A DNA stretch of 64,000 nt from Verrucomicrobia bacterium UBA3841 (GCA_002392765.1 DGHT01000022.1:1-64000); one strand, 5' to 3'; counted from the stretch's first letter, positions 47,802 to 58,609 are shown. Notes: generated by a model from the sequence alone, not told the origin. Numbers and translations: made by a program.

Positions 47802-50800
47802 TCAATAAGCTCTTCTCTCTGCGGACTGCAACCATGGAGCATCGTTTTCCGGACGCGGACCCGCGAGCGAGGCGTCCCACTCCTTGAAACCGAGCTTGAG
47901 CGCGGGCGAATCCGGCTTCAGACGGAAATCTCCGTTCCTTGCATCGACGAAGAGCGGATCCGCCACGACGTCGCCGTATGCCCTGCCGGACGCGAGGAAC
48001 CCCTCGGCGGAGCGTCCGTCGAAGTCGTCCGCCTCCGTGCCGCCCTCCTTCCACCATACGTTATGCGCCCATACGCCGTCCACCGACATAGAGCCGCGGC
48101 AAGCGAGAGGCCCCTTGTGGGTGTAGAATATATTTCCGGTGACATGCACCTGGGACGGCACCCCGAACGCCTCCCGCCTCTGCGTCGAGAGGCATCCGCG
48201 GGCATCGTTGTATGCGACGATGTTGTTGCGGAAGACGCAGCCGCTGCCAAAGTGCTGGTTGATGCCGCCGAACTCGGTGTGCGAGACGATGTTGTTCTCG
48301 AACACGATGCCCTCGGAGCCTTCGTCCGCGTAAAGCCCCCACGCCGCCGTGTCGTAGCCGAACACTTCGGAGATCACGTTGTTGGAGACAACCGTACCGA
48401 AGCTCGTCGCAAGGGTGTATATCCCTCCCATGTCGGAGAGCTCGTGCTGGCCAAGGCGCGAAATGCGGTTGAATGCAATGACATTGCGCTGCGCCGTGCT
48501 GCCTTCGTAGCCCCACGTGTAGCCGACTGTAACGCCCGAATAGTACCAGTCGTCGATTTCATTGTGCTCTATGCGGCAGTCTGAGGCGTGCGTCACGAAC
48601 ACCGCCGTTCCCTCCGGGTTGAAGCGCCCGCCATGCCGGAGCCGGCAGTCCTCTACTACGTTGAACGCGCACGAGGCTGGCTCTGTCGGCGCAAGGATGG
48701 CGCGCTTCAGCACCCCTCCCGGAGGATGCATCTTCTCCGATCCTATCCAGACGCCGCCGGCACCGGTGTCCCAAGTCTCGCATCGCCGCAGCGCCACGTT
48801 CCGGCATCCGTCCGCGATACGGAAGGCGTAGTTCCCTGTCCTCGCCACGCGGCAGCGGACAAACTCAACTCGCTCGGCGTAGCGAAGCTCGACCGTGGCG
48901 TCGTAGGTAGCGGCAGACTGGCAGCGGTAGGTCTGGTTGTTCCTTCGAGGATCGTCGGCAATCCCTCCCTGCGGCGCATCGGCGTACTCGAATGAAAAGC
49001 CCTCGAAACACAGGTCGCGGACTCCGTCCGCAGTCAGGAGCTTCGACAGCCTGTTCGCCGGCGCGACGGCCCTGAGAGACTCGGCCGCCTCGCCTTCCCG
49101 AAGCCGGTACAGCACTTTGCCCGCCTTTGCGTCGTAGAACCACTCGCCCGGTTCCGTAAACGCCGCGCGGAGATTCTCGAACCGAACCGCAGACCGCTCG
49201 CACCAGCGGTTCTTCGTCGCCCGCGACCTGCCTCCGAACGCCTCGGTCAGAACCTCGCGCTTCGAGCGGTCCCAGCCGACGACCCGGCGGCGGTCCTGCG
49301 TCCAGTCCATCCTGACCTGCATCTGCACATACGGCAGGTCGTCCGCGTCGACCTCGTCCAGCACTGCGGCCGCATCCGGGCCAAGGCGCGTGAACTCCCG
49401 CGCATAAGTCACGTCTCCGTTTGCGTTCGTCGAAACAAGCTCGTAGCGGCTGTCATCCTCGCCGCCGGGGATTCTGAACGATCCCCGGTTCTTCGGCAGC
49501 ACGGAACGAGAGACCCGCTCGCCGTTCACGAACAGCATGTCGAGCGCAAGGAATTTCCCGTCAGCATTCCTAGGGATAGGCGCAGAGACGACGCCCTTCC
49601 CCTCGTTCTTCCACGGCCCGATGTCGACGCCGCCGCGGATTGTCACGCCTTCGCCCTTCCAGACGACCAGAGCACCGGGACGACCGGAATCTTCCGCGCC
49701 GAATGACAGCGCCTCGTCAAGACGGATTTCGCCCGCCGGGACGACCACCGTCCACGGCTCGTTCGGCTGCGCGGCCTTCAGCCTACGGACCTCGGTCTGC
49801 GCCTCCCTGAAGCCCGAGGCGCCCGCCTTCGAGTACACGACACCGCCGAAATCATACCGCGCAGGTCCAAGCCCCTCAGCCTCGGCGGTCAGCGTGATCA
49901 CGCCCTCGCCGGTGCGACGCACTACGACAAGAGCCTTGCCGAAACGGAGCGGAAACGCGGCGAAGTCACGGAACGAAGTCGAACCGTGTTCGTCTGAATT
50001 GCCGACTGCGACCAGTTCGCCCTGGCCTGACACCGAGAACCTCACCTTAGGCTCGGCAAACGGATCGCGCGTTCCATGCGCGTCGACGACGTCGACCTGT
50101 ATGAAGCGGAGCGCCGACGGGTCGTCCGGCTGGAACGGATCGGCCGACAGCTTCAGCGCAACCGGAGAACCGCATGTACGAATCGTTTCCTCTGCGATCC
50201 TCTTCCCGGCCTTGTAGGCGACGGCCTTCAGCTCGCCGGGCTCGTAAGGTACGGAGTCCCAGCGGAGGCGATAACGGTCGCACACGTCGTAGTACGCAGT
50301 CACGAGCTGGTTCGAGACGGACGGCGTCATCTGATGCGGCAGAAGCCATCCCTTCCCTGGCTCATTGGGGTACGCGAGGTCGAGAGGATAGTCCGTGCGC
50401 GTCGATTTGGCCCTGCGTTCGAGGGAACGTCCGTTGAGGAACAGCTCCGCCTCGTCGCCGTTAGTGTAGAGATAAACGGGAATACGTTCGCCGGCACCAA
50501 AGTTCCAGTGTCCCGGCACAATATGGCAGGTGGTCTCGTCGGGGAGCCAGTGCGAACGGTAGAGCCAGAAGCGGTCTTTCGGGATAACGCAGAGGTCGCA
50601 CACGCCGAAGTAGCTCGACCGCGCCGAGTCGTGCGGAGTCGGCTCCCCGAGGTAGTCGATGCCCGTCCATACGAACTCCCCGCCGCAGTAGCGGTCGCGC
50701 TCCATCCGCCAGAACTCGTAGTCCGGGATGTCGCTCCACCATGCGGAATGGCGGTCGTACGCCGAACATGTGCGGGTCATCCGCCTGAAGTCTGTCCGCC

Positions 50801-52160
50801 ACTCCGGCAGCGGAAGGGACGTGTCGCCGAACGACGAGACGGCGCTGGCCGATTCGGTGTAGAGGACTGGCTTGCCGGGCGCGTGCGCCTTCATCTTCGC
50901 ATACTTGCGCGCATAGTTCCATCCTGTTATGTCAAGGTCGTCCAACCAGCCCTTCTCCACAAGGCCGTCGTCGCATTCGCCGATCCCGACCGGACGCGTC
51001 GCGTCCTCGCTCAGCACAGCCTCGCGGAAAAGACGGCAGCGCTCGCGCGTCACACCGTCCGGATTCTTCTCCGCAGCGGCGTTGACCTCGTTGCCAAACG
51101 ACCAGACGATCACCGAGGGATGGTTGCGGTCGCGGCGGACAAAGCGCTTCAGATGGCTGGAGATGTATTCCTCAAGGTTTTCTTCTGGAAGTCGCCCCGC
51201 CGTTCCGTCCCACTTGTCGAAGCACTCGTCCCATACGACAAAGCCCATCTCGTCGCACAAGTCGAGAAGCTGCGGCGCCGGGCAGTTGTGGCTTGTGCGT
51301 ATGGCGTTGACGCCCATTGCCTTCATCGCGAGAAGCTGCCGCGTCATCGCGCTTTTATCAAACGCCATGCCGAGGGGTCCGAGGTCGGAGTGGAGGTCCA
51401 CGCCCTTGATCTGCACTCGTCTGCCGTTGAGGAAGAACCCCTCCGCCGCGTCGAAGCGCACGTAGCGGATGCCGTACGGAAACTTGAAGCCGTAGACGTC
51501 AAGTTCGTACATATAGGGATCCTCGATCGACCACAGCCGGGGTTTTTCGACCGTCCACCGCCTGGTCTCGCGTCCCCACGGCGCCTCGAACGTCGCGACC
51601 ATCTCGGCCTTCTCCTCCGACAGCCTATCCACGCGAATCGCCATCGTGTCGGGGATGGGATGCGCATGCGGACAGACCCTCAGGCGCACATCGCGGTAGA
51701 TGCCGCCGCCGGGATACCAGCGCGCCCGCTGCTTGAGCGTCGTCGCCTTGACGACCAGCTCGTTCGCGCCGGTCTTCCTCACGGCCTTCGTGACATCCAG
51801 CTTGTAGCCGAGGTATCCGTATGTTCCGCCGCCGACGAGCTGTCCGTTCAGGATCACCTCGCTGCGCCCCATCACTCCGTCGAATTCGAGATAGGCGCGT
51901 CCGTCCATGTCGAGATTGTCCCGATCCTCGTCCGACAGCGCGAATGTCCGGCGGTACTCGCCGGCGCCGCGCCACGGCAGTGCCCCGGTCCAGCCGCCCT
52001 CCAGATTCGGCGCGAACGGCCCCGAAATTCCCCAGTCATGAGGCACGACGACGCTGCGCCATGCCTCATTGACCTCGTTCGTGTTCGCGTCAAGAGTCCT
52101 GCGGAACTCCCAGTTCCCCGTCAGGGCCGTCACTGCGGCCAGCATGCACAAGGTGTTCAT
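47802..52160 (-). CDS. GH2 glycosidase fused to a right-handed beta-helix domain
   Basis: 1,452 aa with a short signal (MNTLCMLAAVTAL). Residues about 15-700 are GH2: RYVRFDAAEGFFLNGRRVQI, RTSHNCPAPQLLDLCDEMGF, the acid/base WSFGNEV and the nucleophile region VLYTESASAV. Residues about 830-1440 are a beta-helix of the GH141/polysaccharide-cleaving kind (RVEFVRCRVARTGNYAFRIA, GGINQHFGSGCVFRNNIVAY). Family for the second half is not certain. A beta-galactosidase- or glucuronidase-like activity is probable for the first. Start overlaps the previous stop (ATGA). Confidence 0.85.
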   Translation of the reverse strand: MNTLCMLAAVTALTGNWEFRRTLDANTNEVNEAWRSVVVPHDWGISGPFAPNLEGGWTGALPWRGAGEYRRTFALSDEDRDNLDMDGRAYLEFDGVMGRSEVILNGQLVGGGTYGYLGYKLDVTKAVRKTGANELVVKATTLKQRARWYPGGGIYRDVRLRVCPHAHPIPDTMAIRVDRLSEEKAEMVATFEAPWGRETRRWTVEKPRLWSIEDPYMYELDVYGFKFPYGIRYVRFDAAEGFFLNGRRVQIKGVDLHSDLGPLGMAFDKSAMTRQLLAMKAMGVNAIRTSHNCPAPQLLDLCDEMGFVVWDECFDKWDGTAGRLPEENLEEYISSHLKRFVRRDRNHPSVIVWSFGNEVNAAAEKNPDGVTRERCRLFREAVLSEDATRPVGIGECDDGLVEKGWLDDLDITGWNYARKYAKMKAHAPGKPVLYTESASAVSSFGDTSLPLPEWRTDFRRMTRTCSAYDRHSAWWSDIPDYEFWRMERDRYCGGEFVWTGIDYLGEPTPHDSARSSYFGVCDLCVIPKDRFWLYRSHWLPDETTCHIVPGHWNFGAGERIPVYLYTNGDEAELFLNGRSLERRAKSTRTDYPLDLAYPNEPGKGWLLPHQMTPSVSNQLVTAYYDVCDRYRLRWDSVPYEPGELKAVAYKAGKRIAEETIRTCGSPVALKLSADPFQPDDPSALRFIQVDVVDAHGTRDPFAEPKVRFSVSGQGELVAVGNSDEHGSTSFRDFAAFPLRFGKALVVVRRTGEGVITLTAEAEGLGPARYDFGGVVYSKAGASGFREAQTEVRRLKAAQPNEPWTVVVPAGEIRLDEALSFGAEDSGRPGALVVWKGEGVTIRGGVDIGPWKNEGKGVVSAPIPRNADGKFLALDMLFVNGERVSRSVLPKNRGSFRIPGGEDDSRYELVSTNANGDVTYAREFTRLGPDAAAVLDEVDADDLPYVQMQVRMDWTQDRRRVVGWDRSKREVLTEAFGGRSRATKNRWCERSAVRFENLRAAFTEPGEWFYDAKAGKVLYRLREGEAAESLRAVAPANRLSKLLTADGVRDLCFEGFSFEYADAPQGGIADDPRRNNQTYRCQSAATYDATVELRYAERVEFVRCRVARTGNYAFRIADGCRNVALRRCETWDTGAGGVWIGSEKMHPPGGVLKRAILAPTEPASCAFNVVEDCRLRHGGRFNPEGTAVFVTHASDCRIEHNEIDDWYYSGVTVGYTWGYEGSTAQRNVIAFNRISRLGQHELSDMGGIYTLATSFGTVVSNNVISEVFGYDTAAWGLYADEGSEGIVFENNIVSHTEFGGINQHFGSGCVFRNNIVAYNDARGCLSTQRREAFGVPSQVHVTGNIFYTHKGPLACRGSMSVDGVWAHNVWWKEGGTEADDFDGRSAEGFLASGRAYGDVVADPLFVDARNGDFRLKPDSPALKLGFKEWDASLAGPRPENDAPWLQSAERRAY

Positions 52161-55075
52161 CGGAAAAATAACGTCATCCCGCCGCTGACGAGATGTGCGT
52201 AGATGGTGTTGCCGGAGCGCGTGAACACGGTGCGCACCCTTTCACCGTCGTTGACGGCGCGGAGCTTTGTCAGGTCGAAAGACGCCCCTTCAGGCAGCGT
52301 CAGGACCGGCAACGTCGCATTCGGCCAGTGTCTGTCCTCGGAACGACCGAAATCTACAGTCCAGTAGCTCTGGCCGTCCGCAAGCTGCACCTCGGCGTTG
52401 ACAAGCGTCAGGCCAGAATCACCGCCGTCGGTCGTCGCTGTCGCAGGCACGGTAAACCCTGGCGTCGTGAACACAAGCTTTTCCCCGGCGGACGACAACG
52501 TGCCGCCGTTGAGTCCGACGGTGCCAAGCGCCTGCGTCCCGGCCTCGTCCGAGCAGTCGATGCGAAGCGTCGCCCCCTTCGCGACAGCCACAGGCATGGA
52601 AGCGCGGAATGTGCCGTTGGAAAACACGAGTGTACCCTCTTCTACGGACAGCGGTCCCGTCCATCCGGCGACCATTTCGGGCTTCGACTGCGTGATAGTG
52701 CCTGTGTTGCGGCTATCGGCCTTGTTCTGAGACGTCAGAACGACCTGCTGGTCCATGTAGAGCGTGCCTTTGCCGATCTTGGCGACTTTCGCCCTGCCTG
52801 TGACCTGGAGTCCCATCCAGTGGGAAACGTCCTCCTCGACGCCGAAGGACACTGTCCGGTCATCCGCCCCAGCGTCTGTTCCGAACACTATCTCGCCCTG
52901 CTGAACTCCATTTCCGTTGGCCTTGCCGTAGCTTACGCCGTCACCGCTCTGGAACCAGACAGTGGCGTCTCCCTGGTCGCAACGCAGCCTGGCCGACGAA
53001 GTCGTGCAGTTGAAGTGGATTCCGCCGCAGCGCAGTGTCGAGCCGTTGCGCAGGTACAGCTGGGGAATTCCCTCGGCCTGTGCTCCGTACGTCTCAGAAA
53101 CGTCGATTACGCTGCTGTCGGCAATGATCTTCGGATCGCCGGACCCGACAAGGCCCTTCCCGGCGAAAACGCTGTTCGTCATGTACATCGTCGTCGATGT
53201 CGGCGACCCGAATATGGACGACACATAGCGCCTGACGCGCAACGTCGAATTCGTCAGGGCAATGGAAATGGTTGCCGGAAGTCTCGCTGAATGCCCGTCG
53301 CGAGCGACATGGAAGCAGCTCCGATTCGCGTTGGCGCTAGGCCTCGCGTTTCCGAAACCAGCAACGTCAAAACAGGAATCGACCATCGAAAACGACCAGT
53401 TTGTCGGATAGGCCATGTCGTACACGCTGCTCGACGTGTCTGTGTCGCACAGGCCAAGGACATAATACTGCGCGTAGTCGCCCGTCGAACGAAGCGCGGC
53501 GCCATCAAGCGAGAACGACCACTTGCGGTTCACGGAATCCCAGCCGCGGCCGTTCGCGAAGTACGCATTGAACTCTACCACGCGGTTGGTTCCGCACCCT
53601 ACGAGGCGCAGTCCTCCGTCAAGGACGTTGAACCCGTAGAGGCCCTTCATGTCCGGCAGCGATCCGTCCGCATGGAACTCCGGCACGGATGTCGGAGTGT
53701 CATACGGGCTCTCGCGCGTCTTGTCGGCCACGACGTTCCAGGTCCAGTCGTCGCCGAACGAAACAGGCCAGGACTCGTAGTCCGGCAGCGCCAGCGTCAG
53801 CGTTCCGGAGCCCGTCTTGACGATTCCGCCGCCTGTGAACGCCACGACCGTGCCGAGCGATACGTCATTCGGCGCATGGACTACCGTCGCGACCTTGTTC
53901 GAGGTCGTCCCCTGGATAGTCAGCTGGCGCAGAGGGCTAATCTCGCCCGCGCCGGTCAGGTCGAGATAGCCGCCATCTAACACAGCGGAATCAAACGACG
54001 ACGCATCGTAGGCAACCCAGTCTCCAGAAGCGTTTCGCATCTCGTGTACCCACCGCCATGTCAGCTGCCGGCACTCCCCTTCGCCCTGCACCGCCTCATA
54101 CGACTTTGCAGACGACACGGTTGCGCTTGACCATGTCCCCTGCGAACGGTCGTACGTCTTCAGCTCGTATCCCGTGCAGCGCGACCGTACGCCGAGATCC
54201 TCCCGCTCGCAGTCCTCCGCCGTCGCAACAATGCTGTCCCCGGTCTTGACGAACGTGCAGCCTACCGCCGGAGTCATCTTCCCGCTCGTCACGCCCGAGC
54301 TGGCGACCTCCAGCCATCCGTCCTGCGGAACCGGCCCGACTTCCTCGCCGCCTTCAAGAGACATCGTGCCGCGGTTGGCGCAGAACTTTCCGAGCAGCAC
54401 CTCGTAGAGACCATACCGCGCAGTCGAGGACTCCGCCGCATCGTCGTCGCGCGCCGGCACGAACCAGCGCTTCAAAGAGCCGAACTCGTCGTAGATCTTG
54501 ACCCAGTAGACAGTCATCGGGGCGACGTTGTTTACGGTATCTTTCGTGGGATCGAGCTTATCTGCGTCCGTACCCTTGGTGTGCGACGCAAGGAAAACGA
54601 GCGGGGAGCCCGGAGTATAGTCCCCGACGGCAGCATCAGCCGAGATTTTGACAGTCGTGACCGTCGTGCCATCGTCGATGCGCCCCTGACAACGTCCGGC
54701 ATCATAGACAATCGTTATTGGCGTATCGGACGGCAGCGCAAAACCGCTGGCTGTAGACGCCGACGTGCCCTTGCGGTCAAAGCGCATGCTCCCTCCGCCG
54801 ATGAGAAAAAGGGATTGCGTCCGATCCCATGCGCTGCTGCCGCGGGAGCAAAACACAGTCCAGTTCTCCCCTGCTTTCCTCTCCGCCGGAAACGACACGC
54901 ACAACTCAATGCGGTTGCTGCAGCTTGGGGTGTAGTCGCTGACGATAAACGCAGAGCCATCATCGTAAGACGTCGTCGAGATCGACGTCAGTTCCGTATA
55001 GGACGCCGCCGCACCCAGCGAACCGAGGATGCAGCAGACGCCGGCGAATGCCGTTTTGCATATACTTGTTCTCAT
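52157..55075 (-). CDS. autotransporter-associated beta-strand-repeat surface protein
   Basis: 972 aa with a signal peptide (TSICKTAFAGVCCILGSLGA). An N-terminal LamG-like region (NRIELCVSFPAERKAGENW) is followed by beta-strand repeats with GIVKTGSGTLTLALPD, VAKIGKGTLYMDQ and SVEEGTLVFSNGTFR, the PATR signature. No C-terminal barrel is seen, so it is not a classical autotransporter. Likely displayed at the surface, binding the glycan. Its ribosome site AAGGAG lies inside the end of the preceding gene. Confidence 0.8.
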   Translation of the reverse strand: MRTSICKTAFAGVCCILGSLGAAASYTELTSISTTSYDDGSAFIVSDYTPSCSNRIELCVSFPAERKAGENWTVFCSRGSSAWDRTQSLFLIGGGSMRFDRKGTSASTASGFALPSDTPITIVYDAGRCQGRIDDGTTVTTVKISADAAVGDYTPGSPLVFLASHTKGTDADKLDPTKDTVNNVAPMTVYWVKIYDEFGSLKRWFVPARDDDAAESSTARYGLYEVLLGKFCANRGTMSLEGGEEVGPVPQDGWLEVASSGVTSGKMTPAVGCTFVKTGDSIVATAEDCEREDLGVRSRCTGYELKTYDRSQGTWSSATVSSAKSYEAVQGEGECRQLTWRWVHEMRNASGDWVAYDASSFDSAVLDGGYLDLTGAGEISPLRQLTIQGTTSNKVATVVHAPNDVSLGTVVAFTGGGIVKTGSGTLTLALPDYESWPVSFGDDWTWNVVADKTRESPYDTPTSVPEFHADGSLPDMKGLYGFNVLDGGLRLVGCGTNRVVEFNAYFANGRGWDSVNRKWSFSLDGAALRSTGDYAQYYVLGLCDTDTSSSVYDMAYPTNWSFSMVDSCFDVAGFGNARPSANANRSCFHVARDGHSARLPATISIALTNSTLRVRRYVSSIFGSPTSTTMYMTNSVFAGKGLVGSGDPKIIADSSVIDVSETYGAQAEGIPQLYLRNGSTLRCGGIHFNCTTSSARLRCDQGDATVWFQSGDGVSYGKANGNGVQQGEIVFGTDAGADDRTVSFGVEEDVSHWMGLQVTGRAKVAKIGKGTLYMDQQVVLTSQNKADSRNTGTITQSKPEMVAGWTGPLSVEEGTLVFSNGTFRASMPVAVAKGATLRIDCSDEAGTQALGTVGLNGGTLSSAGEKLVFTTPGFTVPATATTDGGDSGLTLVNAEVQLADGQSYWTVDFGRSEDRHWPNATLPVLTLPEGASFDLTKLRAVNDGERVRTVFTRSGNTIYAHLVSGGMTLFFR

Positions 55076-55076
55076 G

Positions 55077-58000
55077 TTATTTCTCCTTGTTTGTAGATTT
55101 GAGTTCGTACTTGCCCCAGAGGTCGACCCTGGTGTTGTTGTCGAAAGTCCCGTTGAACGTCATGGCCGACTTGCGGAGCTCCGATTCGGCGTCCGTGTCG
55201 TTCACTGTGAAATCGAGCCTGAGGCGCGACCCGGCGCGAACGCGGAACGCCGACCCCTCGGCGGGACGGATCCTGCCCTGCACGACATATCCGCCGTCCG
55301 TGCGCCGTCCGACGGCCTCGACGGAAACGGACGACTTGTCGCCCATCGCCGTCCAGCTGTCCACGCGGCTCGGCGCGGCCGAGGCGGAGTCGACTGCGCA
55401 GCACGTCGTCTGGTCCGCGCCAGGCGAACGCTGGGTGCCGAGCTTGCCGGCTTCGCGCGTGTCGGTGAAGACCTCGAGGCAGTCGTAGCAGAACGGAAGT
55501 TTGCCGTCCGCCGGGCAGGGGCACACCACGTCGTCCGTCACCTTCATGATGAAGTGAATCGCGTCGTCCTCGGTCCAACCGAGCTTAAGGCGGCACGAGA
55601 GGTCATTGGGGCCAGCCCAGTGCGGATTCCACAGGCAGGCGAGGTTGGGACGCCCGTGCGAGACATCCTCAAGGCTGTCGCAGACGTATTCGCGCACGCC
55701 TTCCCATCCGTCCCCGGACGCATCGAACTTCGGCGCCTTCTCCAATACGGGGATGAACATCTTCGATCCGTTCGAGTCGAACGGCGCCGCCGCGGCCGCG
55801 ACGACCTTCCCGTCCCGGCGGAACTCGAAGCGTGCGACGTACGCGCGGCTGCGGAGCGAAACGGACTTTACCGAAAAGGGAATCTCAAGGCGCTCGCCTG
55901 GTTTGAGGGAGACTGGCACATCCACGGGCGCGATCTCCATGCCGCGCTCGCCGACGGAAGCGAGATGCCCGGAAATCGAAACGCCGCTCTCGTTGACAAG
56001 CGTCGCGACGCCGTTCAGCGTGCCGTCGCCCGGCATGGTCTTGGGCATGCGGACCTTGAGCATCGCCGACTCGGCGAAGTCTCCGGGCACGTCGAACACG
56101 TAGAGCGGATTCATCCCGGCCTTGACGCTTAGGATGCCCGTCCCGTCCGTTCGCACCGACCCGAAGTTGCCGAGCATGTCCATCGTGCGGTATGTCTTGT
56201 CCGGCGCGAGCCGGAAGTTGATCGGCTCGTCAGCCATGCCGCAGATCGCGGCAATCCGCGAGCCGTCGTCCTGTTCGACGATAAAGCACGCCATGTTGAG
56301 CGACGCCAGCGGAAGGCGCGAGACGCGCGTCTGGCGGTTGAGGACCTGCCCGGCCAGCGCGGTCCACGCGACGCCCTGGAGGCTGGGCGGGCTTTTGAGA
56401 CCCGGCGCCATGCACTTCACGTAGAACTTGAACCCCAGCGCCAGTTCGGAGAGGACGGCATGCACCTGCATCGCGGCGGCTTCGTCCTCCGGTGCGCACG
56501 GCATCGAAGTCATGAACATCTCGTATCCGTGCGAGACACATGCGGAGTACCCGGCCCGGCGAGCCTCCTCGTGCGTCATCGGGCGACGCCCTACGCGCGG
56601 CAGGTAGTCGTAGCCGCTTTCCGTGTTCCAGTATTCGAGCTTCCTGCCGGGATGTTTCGCGAAGATGGCGCGGATGGGCTTGGTAGGGTCGTTCAGATTC
56701 ATCTCCATCAGCGGATTGCCGCGGTAGGAATGGTAGGAAATGCCGTCGACGAGCGACGCAACCTCGTCCGTCAGCATCCTGTCGGTCCACGGCAGGCCCA
56801 CGGGGCATACGCCAGCAGGGAAGAGCTTCACCTCGGGATGGCGCTCGCGGATGAGCCGGGCCGCGAGGGCGATCGACTCGCTCGCGGAATCCGGGGTCGC
56901 GCGGTGGTCGTCCGGTTCGCTCATGAACTCGACGCCGAATACGTTGACCTGCGGGAGGAAGTCTGCGACATCCGCGTAGTAGCGCTCCCACTGCGCCCGC
57001 TTCTCGGCCGTCATCGTCGAAAGCTTCTCGCCTTTCGTGGGATATCCGAAGAACACGAAATTACGCAGCTCCGGGGTAATGGCGCGGCGGTTTTCGAATT
57101 GCTTCCTGGCGACATCTCTCCAGTCGCTCTTGAGCCAGCTCGTGAACGGGCTGTGGAAATCCGCGCGGCGAATCGGCGAATCGTACGAGAAGTCGTTGTC
57201 GACCGCCCACAGCCCCATCGGGTTGCGGGCAGTCAATCCGCCTTCCGGAGCCTTCGGCGTCACGGCGACGACGCGCGAGGGATCGAGACGGCGCACGATT
57301 TCGCCGCCGGGCCCCTTTACCGTCACGTCGACGAAATAGACGCCGCAGACAGGCGGCTCAAGCACGAGCTCCGCCCTGCCGCCTCCCTTGACGGAGAACG
57401 TCTCGGACTTTCGGAACGGCCCCATCATCTGCTCGCATACAATCTCGACCGTATGTACACCAGCGAACATGTCATCATCTGGAATCGCAACCGAGACTGG
57501 AATCGGCGTTCCTATGCGGAAATAGCCGCTGGAATCGTCCGGTACGCATATCTCGATCTGCCTGCGCTTCGCCTCAGCGTCGTTGAACGCAGCCATCGCC
57601 TTCTGCTGGTCGGACTCCGGCACGGACGGCTTCCCCGCGTCATACAGCGAGTCAAGTTCGGCGACGGAGAGCGCTCGGTCGAATACCAGTATCTCGTCGC
57701 AGTCGACAAATTCGATTTTCTCACGGTTGAAGTTGTAGCCGACACGCACATACGGCGTACCGCCCCATCCGCCGATTTCGGACGTGAGTTCATTCAGCTG
57801 CCCCGGCTTCGGATGCGGCGCAGTCATCAGCGGAATCAGGGAGTTCGTGCAGGCGACCTCGGACGTGCGCCCGTCCGCGTAGATGCGGCAGAACCCGTCG
57901 CCGAGCGTACAGGCGACGAGATGCCACTGTCCGCTCTTGCAGTCCTTGAGGCGGAAGTCGAGCCGCTCGGCCGCATTCGTCGCCGCCAGCCGAAAGCCGA

Positions 58001-58520
58001 GCTGACCCTCGGGACACCACGGCGTTATGTCGTGGAAGAAATGGAATCCGCTCTGCTTCGTGTGGGCGTCTCCGAGGAAAAGAAGCCCCGTGCCGCCGTG
58101 CTTCGTCTCGCCGGTCGGGCGCATCCACATTGCAAATGTAAAGCCGTTCGCAAGTTCGCGTCCCGTCACAGCCATGCGGTGAAGCGCGGCCATTGTAGTT
58201 CCGCTGCGGACGGCGAACGATCCGGGGCGACGCCCGTCCGCGATCCAGCGCGGCGCAATCTCGGTCGGGCGGCCCTTGCCCCTGCATCGCCAGCCGTACG
58301 GCTTGACCGTCACAAGGCTCATCGAGCCGAATGGTCCGCCGGTAATCGCGATTCTGTCGGAATCGACTGGCGCGGAGTTTGCGACCTCCGTGCCGAATCC
58401 CTCCTCGAATGTGTAGTGGCGGATGAGACCGGAAACGCCGTTCGGTGTCGATGCTCCGAGCGCACAACTCGCAAACAATGACAGCGCAGGAAGTGACAAT
58501 CTTGATACAGTGTGTTTCAT
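55077..58520 (-). CDS. secreted LamG + clan-A-like glycosidase + CBM9-like protein
   Basis: 1,147 aa. Signal peptide (KHTVSRLSLPALSLFASCAL). Residues about 25-290 form a LamG domain (FTFAMWMRPTGETKHGG, WHLVACTLGDGFCRIYADGR). A TIM-barrel follows with likely acid/base in FGVEFMSEPDDH and nucleophile in EYWNTESGYD. The end is a CBM9-like domain (LKLGWTEDDAIHFIMKVTDD, LPFCYDCLEVFTD). Glycoside-hydrolase family not assigned; GH5/GH39-like. The TATAAT box ends seven bases before the ATG at 58520, so the mRNA may be leaderless. First gene of the leftward block. Confidence 0.8.
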   Translation of the reverse strand: MKHTVSRLSLPALSLFASCALGASTPNGVSGLIRHYTFEEGFGTEVANSAPVDSDRIAITGGPFGSMSLVTVKPYGWRCRGKGRPTEIAPRWIADGRRPGSFAVRSGTTMAALHRMAVTGRELANGFTFAMWMRPTGETKHGGTGLLFLGDAHTKQSGFHFFHDITPWCPEGQLGFRLAATNAAERLDFRLKDCKSGQWHLVACTLGDGFCRIYADGRTSEVACTNSLIPLMTAPHPKPGQLNELTSEIGGWGGTPYVRVGYNFNREKIEFVDCDEILVFDRALSVAELDSLYDAGKPSVPESDQQKAMAAFNDAEAKRRQIEICVPDDSSGYFRIGTPIPVSVAIPDDDMFAGVHTVEIVCEQMMGPFRKSETFSVKGGGRAELVLEPPVCGVYFVDVTVKGPGGEIVRRLDPSRVVAVTPKAPEGGLTARNPMGLWAVDNDFSYDSPIRRADFHSPFTSWLKSDWRDVARKQFENRRAITPELRNFVFFGYPTKGEKLSTMTAEKRAQWERYYADVADFLPQVNVFGVEFMSEPDDHRATPDSASESIALAARLIRERHPEVKLFPAGVCPVGLPWTDRMLTDEVASLVDGISYHSYRGNPLMEMNLNDPTKPIRAIFAKHPGRKLEYWNTESGYDYLPRVGRRPMTHEEARRAGYSACVSHGYEMFMTSMPCAPEDEAAAMQVHAVLSELALGFKFYVKCMAPGLKSPPSLQGVAWTALAGQVLNRQTRVSRLPLASLNMACFIVEQDDGSRIAAICGMADEPINFRLAPDKTYRTMDMLGNFGSVRTDGTGILSVKAGMNPLYVFDVPGDFAESAMLKVRMPKTMPGDGTLNGVATLVNESGVSISGHLASVGERGMEIAPVDVPVSLKPGERLEIPFSVKSVSLRSRAYVARFEFRRDGKVVAAAAAPFDSNGSKMFIPVLEKAPKFDASGDGWEGVREYVCDSLEDVSHGRPNLACLWNPHWAGPNDLSCRLKLGWTEDDAIHFIMKVTDDVVCPCPADGKLPFCYDCLEVFTDTREAGKLGTQRSPGADQTTCCAVDSASAAPSRVDSWTAMGDKSSVSVEAVGRRTDGGYVVQGRIRPAEGSAFRVRAGSRLRLDFTVNDTDAESELRKSAMTFNGTFDNNTRVDLWGKYELKSTNKEK

Positions 58521-58609
58521 ACGAATAATTATAGCCAAAATCCGCTTTAAATGAAAGACCCTGTTTACAGGGGCTATGCAAAACGCACGGCTTATGGTAA
58601 AATATTTGT
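58521..58609. promoter_or_regulatory. divergent promoter region of glycan block and two-component system
   Basis: Minus strand: TATAAT at 58533-58528, with a weak -35 TTTCAT. Plus strand: TAAAAT about seven bases before the kinase ATG, -35 poor. Both starts leave almost no leader. Weak -35 boxes suggest activator dependence, possibly on the neighbouring response regulator. Confidence 0.55.
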
